A stretch of 12,715 bases of DNA from an uncultured Clostridia bacterium (lineage in GTDB: Bacteria > Bacillota > Clostridia > Peptostreptococcales > Anaerovoracaceae): positions 1 through 12,715 of the forward strand of contig CAKQVC010000032.1 in the NCBI GenBank assembly GCA_934277655.1. The letters are read 5' to 3'. Below the pieces are notes generated by a model that saw nothing but the letters and a program-made list of their open reading frames with translations, was not told where the DNA came from and ran no database searches. The first letter of the stretch is position 1; each line of letters starts with the position of its first letter. Positions 1 through 7,357 of the stretch are shown here, piece by piece. Both the position numbers and the translations under genes were made by a program.

Positions 1-2
1 AT

Positions 3-509
3 CAATATGACCTGAATTTAGAAGAAATTCAGCAGATCGTAACTGGTTCATCACTGCATGATATAGGTAAGATTGCGATTCCATCACAGATTTTGAATAA
101 ACCCGGAAAACTGACAGCTGAAGAGTTCAACACCATGAAGACTCATACGGTTTTGGGGGAAGAGATGTTACGCAATATTTACCGGTATAAGGATGAACCG
201 TTGGTAAAAATTTCACGGGAAATTACCAGATGGCATCATGAACGATACGATGGCAAAGGTTATCCGGATGGTCTGAAAGGCGAAGAAATTCCGATTTCAG
301 CACAGGTTGTATCGATTGCCGATGTTTATGACGCACTGGTCAGCGAGCGTGTCTACAAGCCGGCAAGGCCGCAGGAAGAAGCACTTACGATGATACAAAA
401 TGGTGAATGCGGGCAGTTTAATCCGATTCTGGTGGAGTGTCTGCTGGAACTAAAAGATGCAATTAAGAAAAAATATGATGAAACCATCGAAGATGATTAT
501 ATAGTTTAG
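3..509 (+). CDS. HD-GYP domain c-di-GMP phosphodiesterase, C-terminal part (5' end outside window)
   Basis: The frame is open from the left edge, so the first 168 visible residues are the end of a longer protein. The signature is HDIGK at visible residues 19-23, a further conserved His at 48, HHE at 78-80 and the GYP motif at 86-88, followed by the usual DVYDAL segment. These are the metal-binding and diagnostic residues of HD-GYP enzymes, which hydrolyse cyclic di-GMP to pGpG or GMP in the cytoplasm. All visible catalytic-site residues look intact, so the domain is probably active. A TTG at 93 would allow a short ORF, but it lies after the HD motif, and coding similarity continues upstream to base 3, so it is not the start. 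Receiver, PAS or sensor domains may lie upstream but cannot be seen. It is followed after 17 bases by an Hpt gene, suggesting co-transcription and control by a phosphorelay. Confidence 0.93.
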   Translation, partial: QYDLNLEEIQQIVTGSSLHDIGKIAIPSQILNKPGKLTAEEFNTMKTHTVLGEEMLRNIYRYKDEPLVKISREITRWHHERYDGKGYPDGLKGEEIPISAQVVSIADVYDALVSERVYKPARPQEEALTMIQNGECGQFNPILVECLLELKDAIKKKYDETIEDDYIV

Positions 510-526
510 TGTAAGAGGTGTGCAAT

Positions 527-874
527 ATGACAGTAAAAGAGTTTTATGAAGAAATCAAAGGTAATTATCAGGATGTCCTGAAAAGACTTCCGAGTGAAAG
601 CTTTGTAAAGAAGCTTGTAAAAAAATATGCGGAAGATGGCTCTTGCGACCAGTTGGTGGATTCTGTAGAGAAGGGCGATTGGGAAACTGCGTTCCGTATG
701 GCGCATACTATGAAAGGTATTGCGCTGAATCTGGGGTTTGATCAGTTGTATCAGACCAGCAATGAGCTGACTGAGGCATTGCGAGGGGCAAAACCGTTGG
801 AAAATTATGATCTTTTAGAGGCGGTAAAGAAGTCTCATGAAAGCATTATGAAAGCAATCGGAAAAATTGAATAG
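527..874 (+). CDS. Hpt (histidine phosphotransfer) domain protein
   Basis: This is a small 115-residue protein that is essentially one Hpt domain. The signature MAHTMKGIALNLGF contains the expected phospho-accepting histidine, His60, followed by the conserved Lys and Gly. Hpt proteins are four-helix bundles that shuttle phosphate between receiver domains and have no kinase activity themselves. I chose the ATG at 527 because AAGAGGTG ends 6 bases before it; a GTG at 518 in the same frame lies inside that binding site. The gene sits 17 bases after the HD-GYP gene and upstream of a receiver-domain gene, so the likely partners are the receiver at 1024 and a histidine kinase or receiver outside the window or on the upstream HD-GYP protein. 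The partnership is inferred from position. No kinase gene is present here. Confidence 0.9.
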   Translation: MTVKEFYEEIKGNYQDVLKRLPSESFVKKLVKKYAEDGSCDQLVDSVEKGDWETAFRMAHTMKGIALNLGFDQLYQTSNELTEALRGAKPLENYDLLEAVKKSHESIMKAIGKIE

Positions 875-945
875 AAGAAGAAAAGTTGAAAGAAAGAACG
901 GCTTTTAATCTTAAAACAGAGGAAGTAAGTTGAGATAAGAATACA

Positions 946-1016
946 GGAAAGCTTCCGATTGCTGCTGCGGCAACCTAAATCTGGCGTGACCGCAGAAATC
1001 AGATACAGACGGAAGG
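946..1016 (+). promoter_or_regulatory. Candidate structured leader that can pair with the ribosome binding site of the receiver gene
   Basis: The 149-base gap between the Hpt and receiver genes contains nested complementary segments. CTTCCG (952-957) pairs with CGGAAG (1010-1015), which includes the GGAAGG binding site of the gene at 1024. Inside it, CTGCGG (965-970) pairs with CCGCAG (990-995), enclosing a 19-base loop. An alternative small hairpin, GGAA/TTCC (946-956), would release the binding site. This arrangement could switch translation, but it matches no riboswitch class I can identify; in particular it lacks the conserved core of c-di-GMP-I aptamers. Stem lengths are short, so chance pairing is possible. 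Confidence 0.35.
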
Positions 1017-1023
1017 TAAGAGC

Positions 1024-2346
1024 ATGAAAGCAGAAAGTGCTGCAGAGAAACGAGGCAGAATACTTATTGTTGATGATTCAGAGTTGAACAGAATGACACT
1101 GGCTGAGATTTTGACCTCAAATTCTTATGATATTTTAGAAGCGTCCGGCGGAGTGGAGGCAATCTCCCTTCTTCAGAGCACAGGCGGGCAGATTGATTTG
1201 GTGCTTCTCGATCTTTACATGCCGGATATTGATGGGTTTGGCGTTCTGACGATGATGCATAAGCATCACTGGTGTGATCAAGTGCCGATAATTATGATTT
1301 CGGTGGAGGACTCGCAGGAAGCGATTCGAAAGGCATTGTTTCTGGGAGCGGCAGACTATATCCGTAAACCGTATAATGAAAAGCTGATTATCAGGCGTGT
1401 TTCATCCGTGCTGGCTCTTTATGGAGGCCTGCGGGACGTCCAGGACAGCAGTGTCAGAGAAAACACGATCAATCTTCAGCAATTTTATCGTGCGAAGATA
1501 CAGGGAGATGAGTGGGAAAAGCGAGAGTTTTTCGCTTCTGATCATGATATCCTGCAGATTGAATATGATGCTGAGTTTGATACAGCCATTCTATCGCCCA
1601 GCAGTGCCAGGGTATTCGGCATTGAACAGATCATCGCTGTACCTAAAAACCACATGGAATTTCCGATCAGCCGGGAAAGCTTACGCGAGCTTGTACATGC
1701 TGTCAGAGCAACAACGCCGGAAAATCCGGATACAACAGTAGATGTATTTGTCAATCGTCTGCCGTATTACGGCTGGTATCAGGCATATGCAAAGTCTCTC
1801 TGGGCAGAGCAATCCGGTGAGCTGCGTTATAATGGTGCACTGGTTAAGGTCATAAGACAGGAAAGAAATCTGAGAGCACGGGAGCAGAAACCTTTCAGAC
1901 AGGATACTGGGAGTGACGCAGGTAGTTCCAATGAGGAAGCAATGCTGGAGATCCGAGGCTCTATACAGGATTTTGGGTATATGATGGATATGCTTCGTGT
2001 TTTTTTCGATATCGTACGCATGGTTCCCGTCAGAGATTCCGGCTTTGATAATCTGGAACAGGGAGAAAACGTACATGACGGCTGCTGCGGGAAGGGTAAT
2101 GCTCACACTCATGTAGATCATCAGTGCAGTAAGGAAAACGGTAATGACACATCGGAACGCTGTCATATATTAAGTGGCAAACCAGGCAGATGCCCGGACT
2201 GCATCACGATGAAAGCATATCGCCAGAAAAGCAGATTTTCCGAAGTTGTCAGTGATGGAGATAAGTGCTATTTCGCATATGCGGAATATGTGCAGGTCGG
2301 AGAGAAAGACTATGTATTGGAAATGGTTACGAAAATCAAGGAATAA
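1024..2346 (+). CDS. Receiver-domain protein with PAS-like middle and Cys/His-rich C-terminal domain
   Basis: This 440-residue protein begins with a complete receiver domain (about 12-130): acidic pair Asp17-Asp18, phospho-acceptor Asp63 in LLDLYMP, Ser93 and Lys115. Residues about 165-280 look like a PAS-type fold. Residues about 320-440 resemble a C-terminal module I recall next to GGDEF domains in clostridial proteins, with a LRVFFDIVRMV helix, C380, a CPDC motif (390-393) and a final VLEMVTKI strand. Between them is an unusual Cys/His stretch: C354, C355, H361, H363, H366, C368. No helix-turn-helix, GGDEF, EAL, HD-GYP or kinase domain is visible, so output is probably by protein contact. 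GGAAGG lies 7 bases before the ATG. The upstream Hpt is a plausible phosphodonor. The metal-binding idea is inference from residue pattern only. Confidence 0.85.
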   Translation: MKAESAAEKRGRILIVDDSELNRMTLAEILTSNSYDILEASGGVEAISLLQSTGGQIDLVLLDLYMPDIDGFGVLTMMHKHHWCDQVPIIMISVEDSQEAIRKALFLGAADYIRKPYNEKLIIRRVSSVLALYGGLRDVQDSSVRENTINLQQFYRAKIQGDEWEKREFFASDHDILQIEYDAEFDTAILSPSSARVFGIEQIIAVPKNHMEFPISRESLRELVHAVRATTPENPDTTVDVFVNRLPYYGWYQAYAKSLWAEQSGELRYNGALVKVIRQERNLRAREQKPFRQDTGSDAGSSNEEAMLEIRGSIQDFGYMMDMLRVFFDIVRMVPVRDSGFDNLEQGENVHDGCCGKGNAHTHVDHQCSKENGNDTSERCHILSGKPGRCPDCITMKAYRQKSRFSEVVSDGDKCYFAYAEYVQVGEKDYVLEMVTKIKE

Positions 2347-2350
2347 CAGC

Positions 2351-2379
2351 TTGCAATCACATTTGAAATTGTGTATACT
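2351..2379 (+). promoter_or_regulatory. Probable sigma-A promoter of asnS
   Basis: TTGCAA (2351-2356) and TATACT (2374-2379) are separated by exactly 17 bases, right after the receiver gene stop. Transcription would start near 2386, giving a leader of about 50 bases. No T-box-like leader fits in that space. Confidence 0.7.
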
Positions 2380-2437
2380 AAATCATAAGCGAGATTTTGC
2401 TTAAATTTTGAAATAATTCGAGAAGGTTGAAAAATAG

Positions 2438-3832
2438 ATGAAAGAAGTATTGATCAGACAGCTTTTCAGAAACACACAGGAATATCAGGATAAGGAAGTC
2501 CTGATCAGAGGATGGGTAAGAAACAATAGAAATTCTAATAAGTTTGGGTTCATCGAACTGAACGATGGTTCGTTTTTTAAGTCCGTACAGGTTGTTTATG
2601 AAGAGGAATTTATTGAAAATTTTGAAGAAATCGGCAAGGCGTATGTTGCAACCGCACTGGCAGTGAGAGGTGTTGTTGCACTTACACCGAATGCGAAACA
2701 GCCGTTTGAAATTAAAGCCAGAGAAATTACAGTAGAGGCAGAATCAACGCCGGATTATCCGTTGCAGCCGAAACGCCATTCAATGGAATTTTTAAGAGAA
2801 ATCGGCTATTTGCGTCCGAGAACGAATATGTTCAGTGCTGTGTTCAGAGTTCGTTCTCTGGTGGCTTATGCTATCCATAAGTTCTTCCAGGATCAGGATT
2901 TCGTATACGTACACACACCTGAAATTACGGCAAGTGATGCAGAGGGTGCAGGCGAAATGTTCCAGGTAACAACGTTGGATCTTGATAACCTGCCAAGAAC
3001 CGAAGATGGAAAGATTGACTACAGCCAGGATTTCTTTGGTAAGAAGACAAACCTGACTGTATCCGGACAGTTGGAAGCAGAGATTTTCGCACTGGCATTC
3101 CGCAATGTTTATACGTTCGGACCGACATTCCGTGCCGAAAACTCCAACACGGCCCGACATGCATCCGAATTCTGGATGATCGAGCCGGAAATGGCATTCG
3201 CAGAGCTGGATGACTATCTGGAAGTTGCAGAAGCCATGATTAAATATATCATTAACTTTATTCTTGAAAAAGCACCGGAAGAAATGCAGTTCTTTAATTC
3301 TTTTGTGGATAAGACACTGCTTGCAAGACTGGATAATATTGTGAATTCTGACTTTGGAAGAGTGACCTATACAGAAGCCGTAGAGCTTCTGCAGAAGTCC
3401 GGCAAGGAATTCCAGTATCCGGTAGAATGGGGCATCGACCTGCAGACAGAGCATGAAAGATACCTAACAGAAGAAATTTTTAAAAAGCCGGTATTCGTAA
3501 CAGATTACCCGAAAGATATAAAAGCGTTCTATATGCGTTTGAATGATGACGGTAAGACAGTTGCGGCGGCAGACCTTCTTGTTCCGGGCGTTGGTGAGAT
3601 TATCGGCGGCTCCCAAAGAGAGGAAAGACTGGACGTTCTGGAAAAGAGAATGGACGAAATGGGTCTTAACAAGGAAGATTACTGGTGGTACTGCAATCTC
3701 CGTAAATTCGGCGGCGTAAAGCATGCCGGTTACGGTCTGGGATTTGAGAGAATCATCATGTATGTTACCGGAGTGCAGAATATCAGAGACGTTCTGCCGT
3801 TCCCAAGAACACCAAAGACAGCAGAATTTTAA
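2438..3832 (+). CDS. asnS: Asparaginyl-tRNA synthetase
   Basis: AsnRS charges tRNA-Asn with asparagine using ATP in the cytoplasm. The 464-residue length is normal for the bacterial enzyme. An N-terminal OB-fold anticodon-binding region spans roughly residues 17-105 ([11 protein letters not shown]). The class II catalytic core follows, with [15 protein letters not shown] in motif 1, motif 2 at about 227-254 ([16 protein letters not shown]) and motif 3 at 433-439 (GLGFERI), ending in [10 protein letters not shown]. The stretch around 185-203 is the insert usual for AsnRS. The specific combination of motif 2 and the FPR ending favours AsnRS over AspRS. The ATG at 2438 follows AGAAGG (2421-2426) by 11 bases. 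The gene has its own promoter and terminator and appears to be monocistronic. Nothing in it looks defective. Confidence 0.97.
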   Translation: MKEVLIRQLFRNTQEYQDKEVLIRGWVRNNRNSNKFGFIELNDGSFFKSVQVVYEEEFIENFEEIGKAYVATALAVRGVVALTPNAKQPFEIKAREITVEAESTPDYPLQPKRHSMEFLREIGYLRPRTNMFSAVFRVRSLVAYAIHKFFQDQDFVYVHTPEITASDAEGAGEMFQVTTLDLDNLPRTEDGKIDYSQDFFGKKTNLTVSGQLEAEIFALAFRNVYTFGPTFRAENSNTARHASEFWMIEPEMAFAELDDYLEVAEAMIKYIINFILEKAPEEMQFFNSFVDKTLLARLDNIVNSDFGRVTYTEAVELLQKSGKEFQYPVEWGIDLQTEHERYLTEEIFKKPVFVTDYPKDIKAFYMRLNDDGKTVAAADLLVPGVGEIIGGSQREERLDVLEKRMDEMGLNKEDYWWYCNLRKFGGVKHAGYGLGFERIIMYVTGVQNIRDVLPFPRTPKTAEF

Positions 3833-3851
3833 ATTTATATACGATCTTACG

Positions 3852-3905
3852 CAAAAGCGTGTGCAACGGATTTTCAGTTCCGACTGGCACACGCTTTTGT
3901 TTTTT
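3852..3905 (+). terminator. Rho-independent terminator of asnS
   Basis: A perfect 13-base-pair stem is formed by 3852-3864 (CAAAAGCGTGTGC) and 3887-3899 (GCACACGCTTTTG), with a 22-base loop, followed by six T residues (3900-3905). It lies 20 bases after the asnS stop. It also sits downstream of the convergent ftsH, but the opposite strand has no T tract after the stem, so activity in that direction would be weaker. Confidence 0.92.
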
Positions 3906-3949
3906 ATGGGATTTTCGGATAGCTGAACTTCCGTAGCTTTTCCTAAACT

Positions 3950-5758
3950 CTATGCGTTGAGGATTTTCATAAATTCTTCGCCGGTAATGGTTTCTTTTTC
4001 GTAAAGGTAACGGGCAATTTCGTCCAGTTTTTCTCTGTTTTCGGTCAGGATATCTTTTGCTTTCTGGTGTTCTGCTTTAATCAAAGCTGAAACTTTCTGG
4101 TCGATTTTTGTCTGGGTTTCTGCGGAACATGCCAGGGATGAGTCTCCACCGAGGTATTGGTTCGTGACTGTTTCCATTGCGACCATGTCGAACTCGTCAC
4201 TCATACCATAGCGGGTGATCATGGCACGGGCAAGCTTGGTTGCCTGCTCAATGTCGTTGGATGCTCCGGTTGAGATGGTTCCGAATTTAACCTCTTCTGC
4301 AGCACGGCCGCCAGTCAGCGTGGCAATCTTATTTTCCAGCTCGGTTTTTGTCATCAGATAGTGGTTGCCCTCTTCAATCTGCATGGTGTACCCAAGAGCG
4401 CCGGAGGTTCGAGGTATGATGGTAATTTTCTGTACCGGTGCGGAATTGGTCTGTTTGGCAGCAACCAGAGCATGTCCAACTTCGTGATAGGAAACGGTCC
4501 ATTTTTCTTCGTCTGTGAGGATTGCATTCTTCTTTTGATAACCTGCAATAACAACTTCGATACTCTCCTCCAGATCTGCCTGGTTTACTGCACTTCTGTG
4601 GTCTCTTACAGCACGAAGGGCGGCTTCATTGATGATGTTAGCAAGCTCTGCACCAGAAGCACCGGAAGCCATGCGGGCTACTTTTTGATAATCAACATTG
4701 TCTTCTACTTTTACCTTCTTGGCGTGAACCTTCAGGATTTCTTCACGTCCTTTCAGGTCAGGAAGTTCGACCGGAACCCGTCTGTCGAAACGTCCCGGTC
4801 TTGTCAGAGCCGGGTCAAGGGATTCCGGACGGTTGGTAGCAGCTAAGATGATAACGCCATTGTTCCCTTCGAATCCATCCATTTCGGTCAATAACTGATT
4901 GAGGGTCTGCTCTCTTTCGTCATTGCCGCCAATCTGTCCGTCACGCTTCTTACCGATAGCATCGATTTCATCTATGAATACGATACAAGGGGCTTTTTCC
5001 TTCGCCTGCTTAAACAGGTCGCGGACTTTAGAAGCTCCCATACCTACGAACATTTCTACAAATTCGGAGCCGGACATGGAGAAGAACGGTACATTGGATT
5101 CTCCGGCAACGGCCTTGGCAAGAAGGGTTTTACCAGTTCCCGGAGGGCCTACCAGCAAAATACCTTTTGGCATGGATGCACCGATTTCTTTATATTTATC
5201 TGGGTTATGAAGATATTCTACGATCTCGGTCAGATTTTCCTTGGCCTCATCTTCGCCGGCAACGTCAGAGAACTTGATTCCGTCTGATGACTTGATATAT
5301 ACCTTGGCATTGGATTTTCCCATACCGAATATCATGGAATTGCCACCCTGTTTATTCATCAACTTTTTCGACATATACTGTCCCAGTACGATGAAAAGAA
5401 GGATCGGAAGAATCCATGTCAGAAGCAGGCTGGCAAGCGGCGACATCTGTTGCACAATTTCACTGGAAAACTTCGCACCGGAATCATATAGCCGCTGGGT
5501 ACGGTCGGGGTCGTCCATCAGCCCTGTTTTATAAATTTTAGTGTTATCTTTATTCGTAAATACAATCTGGTTGGATTGGATATCTACCTGGCCGATTTTT
5601 CCTTTTTCAGTCATGGATATGAAAGTTCCGTAATCAACCTCTTCGACCTGCTGTTCCGCCATATAGGGAACCAGGAAGGTGTTGATCAGCATAATGATCA
5701 TAAGCACGATAAAGTAGTAGTAGGCCATGTTTTTCCTTGGTTTCTTTACTTCATGCAT
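3950..5758 (-). CDS. ftsH: ATP-dependent zinc metalloprotease FtsH
   Basis: FtsH is a membrane-anchored hexameric AAA+ protease that degrades misfolded membrane proteins and regulatory proteins. The 602-residue form shown here has an N-terminal membrane segment (about 11-32), an extracytoplasmic stretch, and a second membrane segment (about 108-127). Then come Walker A GPPGTGKT (204-211), Walker B FIDEID (261-266), the second region of homology with arginines 320 and 323, and the zinc site HEVGH (425-429), with Asp502 as probable third ligand. All catalytic residues are present. I placed the start at 5758 because AGGAGG (complement of 5767-5772) lies 8 bases before it. The open frame extends 43 codons further, but that part is repeat sequence with no hydrophobic or conserved content. 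It is convergent with asnS and divergent from the flavoprotein gene, with a leader of about 370 bases. Confidence 0.97.
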   Translation of the reverse strand: MHEVKKPRKNMAYYYFIVLMIIMLINTFLVPYMAEQQVEEVDYGTFISMTEKGKIGQVDIQSNQIVFTNKDNTKIYKTGLMDDPDRTQRLYDSGAKFSSEIVQQMSPLASLLLTWILPILLFIVLGQYMSKKLMNKQGGNSMIFGMGKSNAKVYIKSSDGIKFSDVAGEDEAKENLTEIVEYLHNPDKYKEIGASMPKGILLVGPPGTGKTLLAKAVAGESNVPFFSMSGSEFVEMFVGMGASKVRDLFKQAKEKAPCIVFIDEIDAIGKKRDGQIGGNDEREQTLNQLLTEMDGFEGNNGVIILAATNRPESLDPALTRPGRFDRRVPVELPDLKGREEILKVHAKKVKVEDNVDYQKVARMASGASGAELANIINEAALRAVRDHRSAVNQADLEESIEVVIAGYQKKNAILTDEEKWTVSYHEVGHALVAAKQTNSAPVQKITIIPRTSGALGYTMQIEEGNHYLMTKTELENKIATLTGGRAAEEVKFGTISTGASNDIEQATKLARAMITRYGMSDEFDMVAMETVTNQYLGGDSSLACSAETQTKIDQKVSALIKAEHQKAKDILTENREKLDEIARYLYEKETITGEEFMKILNA

Positions 5759-5787
5759 TTTGAAAGCCTCCTGAATAGTGTTTTCGG

Positions 5788-6142
5788 GTAAGAACATTAG
5801 TCCGGACGCTGAGCGGCTCTGCTTTCGGCTTTCGCCTCGGCAATCGGCCGTAGAGTGCCACGTACTGAAGTACTGCACTCCTGACATGAGACCTGCTGCA
5901 CTGCTGGCTTTCGCTACTGCTCGCCAATCAGTGGGCTAGGGCTTTACCTTCTTCGGACATCTGTCTTACCTCGGCTCTGTCTTCGCCTTGTGGCTCGCCA
6001 CTTGCCGAGTAAGAACATTAGTCCGGACGCTGAGCGGCTCTGCTTTCGGCTTTCGCCTCGGCAATCGCCTTCGCTCGGACATCTGTCTTACCTCGGCTCT
6101 GTCTTCGCCTTGTGGCTCGCCACTCGCCGGGTAAGAACATTA
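5788..6142. repeat. Two-copy imperfect repeat block in the ftsH leader
   Basis: Module A, 59 bases, occurs identically at 5788-5846 and 6009-6067. Module B, 68 bases, occurs at 5953-6020 and 6075-6142 with two mismatches (both C/T or A/G changes near its end). The order is A, a 106-base insert, B, then A, 7 bases, B, with the edges of A and B overlapping in the 12-mer GTAAGAACATTA, which appears three times (5788, 6009, 6131). The two units are thus 221 and 122 bases long. The block is richer in C/G and CGG/TCG motifs than nearby genes. It lies between the ftsH promoter and ribosome binding site and would be transcribed in the ftsH leader. The pattern suits an intergenic repeat family or a small inserted element that duplicated. 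I do not recognise the family. Confidence 0.9.
5853..5880. other. Hairpin unique to the longer repeat unit
   Basis: GAGTGC (5853-5858) pairs with GCACTC (5875-5880), and inside it GTAC (5862-5865) pairs with GTAC (5870-5873) around a TGAA loop, with a small asymmetric internal loop. It lies in the 106-base insert present only in the first repeat unit. It has no T tract on either strand, so it does not look like an intrinsic terminator. Confidence 0.5.
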
Positions 6143-6147
6143 TATCA
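6139..6147 (-). promoter_or_regulatory. Extended -10 promoter of ftsH
   Basis: Read on the minus strand this is TGATATAAT, a perfect TATAAT preceded by the TGn extension. No good -35 lies 16-18 bases upstream, which is common for extended -10 promoters. Transcription would start near 6132 and run through the repeat block for about 370 bases before ftsH. The two other copies of the adjoining 12-mer lack the full TATAAT, so only this copy is a convincing promoter. Confidence 0.65.
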
Positions 6148-6176
6148 CAAATGGAGAGGCTTGCGGAATGGGAACG

Positions 6177-6205
6177 TTGACGGAATTGTGTGTGTTGCGT
6201 GAAAT
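6177..6205 (+). promoter_or_regulatory. Candidate promoter of the thioredoxin-reductase-like gene
   Basis: TTGACG (6177-6182) and TGAAAT (6200-6205) are 17 bases apart and face the gene at 6312, predicting a leader of about 100 bases. The -35 matches consensus in five of six positions, the -10 in four. An alternative, TTGTGT-18-TATTTT with a TG extension, overlaps it at 6186-6215. Confidence 0.4.
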
Positions 6206-6311
6206 GTGATATTTTTTTGACCATCCCGCAGCCAGGGTATGAGGCTGATGCTATGAGAAAAATGTTGAAAATACCTGCGAAAAGGGTAAAATATAAAGGA
6301 AAGGAGACGAA

Positions 6312-7241
6312 ATGAAAAATACTGAAAAAAATGAAGCAGCTGCGAATCCATCGCGGCTGGATATCGTTATCATAGGGAGCGGACCTGCCGGCATTTCGGC
6401 AGCGATCACGGCAACCATCCGAAATAAAAAAGTTAAGCTTTTCGGCGACTGCAACCTGAGCAATAAGATCAGAAAAGCAGAGCGGATTGATAATTATTTG
6501 GGACTTCCGTCCGTCAGCGGCAGGCAGCTGGCGGCAGCATTTGAAAAACACCTGCAGGCAATGCAGATAGACATCTGCCCGGAAAAAGTTATTACCGCTT
6601 ACTCGATGGGCAGTTATTTCATGGTGCAGACCACAGAAAGCATGTATGAAGCGACGGCCGTCATCCTTGCAACAGGCATAAACTTCGCCAAACCCCTCTC
6701 AGGCGAGGAGGAATTTCTTGGGCGAGGGGTAAGCTACTGTGCAACGTGCGATGCACCGCTTTACAGAGGAAAAGATGTGATGGTTATCGGATATGATGCC
6801 AATGCGGAAAGAGAAGCAGAATTTCTTTCAGAAATTGCAGGCAGTGTAACCTATCTGCCGGTATATCAGAAAGCAGAAAAATCAGTCTTTACCGGAGATG
6901 CGGCTTCGAAGATCAAAGTTGTGCAAGGCAGACCGGAAAAATTCGAGGGCAGATTTAAAGCGGAAACACTTGTAACAACGGAGGGCGAATACAAAGCTGA
7001 TGGATTCTTTCTGCTGCGCGAAAGCATTGCACCTGCACAGCTTGTTCCCGGCATGAAAATGGATGGAAACCATGTCCAGGTTACCTTGAAGATGGAAACC
7101 AGTCTGCCGGGATGCTTTGCGTGCGGCGATATTGCGGGGAAACCTTACCAGTATATTAAATCAGCCGGGCAGGGGAATGTGGCAGCTCTTTCGGCGGTTG
7201 CCTATGTGGATCAGCTGGAAAAAGCGAAGATGATAAAATAA
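6312..7241 (+). CDS. Thioredoxin reductase-like FAD disulfide oxidoreductase with degenerate NADPH site
   Basis: The 309-residue protein has the overall plan of low-molecular-weight thioredoxin reductases. It shows the FAD-binding GSGPAG (22-27), the ATG segment around 120-122, the redox-active CATC (143-146) and the C-terminal FAD motif CGDIAG (271-276). The second nucleotide-binding region is abnormal: the usual GGGxSAxEE is replaced by IGYDANAERE (159-168), and the HRRxxxR that grips the NADPH phosphate is replaced by LPVYQKA (182-188). That argues against ordinary NADPH use. Clostridial ferredoxin-dependent or otherwise NADPH-independent relatives are known and are the best alternative identity. 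A second Cys pair (C268, C271) flanks the FAD motif. The start at 6312 has AAGGAG 5 bases upstream. It is divergent from ftsH. No thioredoxin or ferredoxin gene is in the window. Confidence 0.85.
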   Translation: MKNTEKNEAAANPSRLDIVIIGSGPAGISAAITATIRNKKVKLFGDCNLSNKIRKAERIDNYLGLPSVSGRQLAAAFEKHLQAMQIDICPEKVITAYSMGSYFMVQTTESMYEATAVILATGINFAKPLSGEEEFLGRGVSYCATCDAPLYRGKDVMVIGYDANAEREAEFLSEIAGSVTYLPVYQKAEKSVFTGDAASKIKVVQGRPEKFEGRFKAETLVTTEGEYKADGFFLLRESIAPAQLVPGMKMDGNHVQVTLKMETSLPGCFACGDIAGKPYQYIKSAGQGNVAALSAVAYVDQLEKAKMIK

Positions 7242-7266
7242 GCGAAGAGTTTTTTTTGTTTTTCCC

Positions 7267-7295
7267 TTTTCAAAGATGTGAAAAGTCGATATAAT
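7267..7295 (+). promoter_or_regulatory. Probable promoter of the transporter cluster
   Basis: TTTTCA (7267-7272) and a perfect TATAAT (7290-7295) are 17 bases apart. Transcription would begin near 7302, giving a leader of about 210 bases that contains the 35-base tandem repeat before the gene at 7512. The T-rich run at 7250-7260 just upstream has no stem before it and so is not a convincing terminator of the preceding gene. Confidence 0.65.
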
Positions 7296-7357
7296 GGAAG
7301 GCAGAGAGTTTGCGGGCCTGGGTTTCAATTTCTGATAAATGACAGGCCGCCCTGCTG

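Noticed and set aside
946..1016. c-di-GMP-I riboswitch
   Set aside because: The neighbourhood made it attractive, but the conserved aptamer core sequences are not present.
1681..2166. 161-codon minus-strand frame inside the receiver gene
   Set aside because: Antisense to a well-supported protein with intact motifs; no binding site or recognisable product.
2380..2437. T-box riboswitch before asnS
   Set aside because: Only about 50 bases separate the predicted transcription start from the ATG, too short for a T-box with terminator, and no T-box sequence is present.
2792..3454. 220-codon minus-strand frame inside asnS
   Set aside because: Antisense to conserved asnS motifs; a codon-bias shadow.
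5759..5887. 43-codon N-terminal extension of the ftsH frame
   Set aside because: It consists of leader repeat sequence, has no conserved FtsH content, and a textbook AGGAGG lies before the internal ATG at 5758.
5788..6142. CRISPR array
   Set aside because: Units are 122 and 221 bases with long, nearly identical modules and no regular short spacers; no cas genes nearby.
6018..6551. 177-codon open frame on the minus strand
   Set aside because: It runs antisense through the start of the flavoprotein gene and into the repeat block; the composition is shadow-like and no domain is recognisable.
7250..7270. Terminator after the flavoprotein gene
   Set aside because: There is a T-rich run but no stable stem before it.
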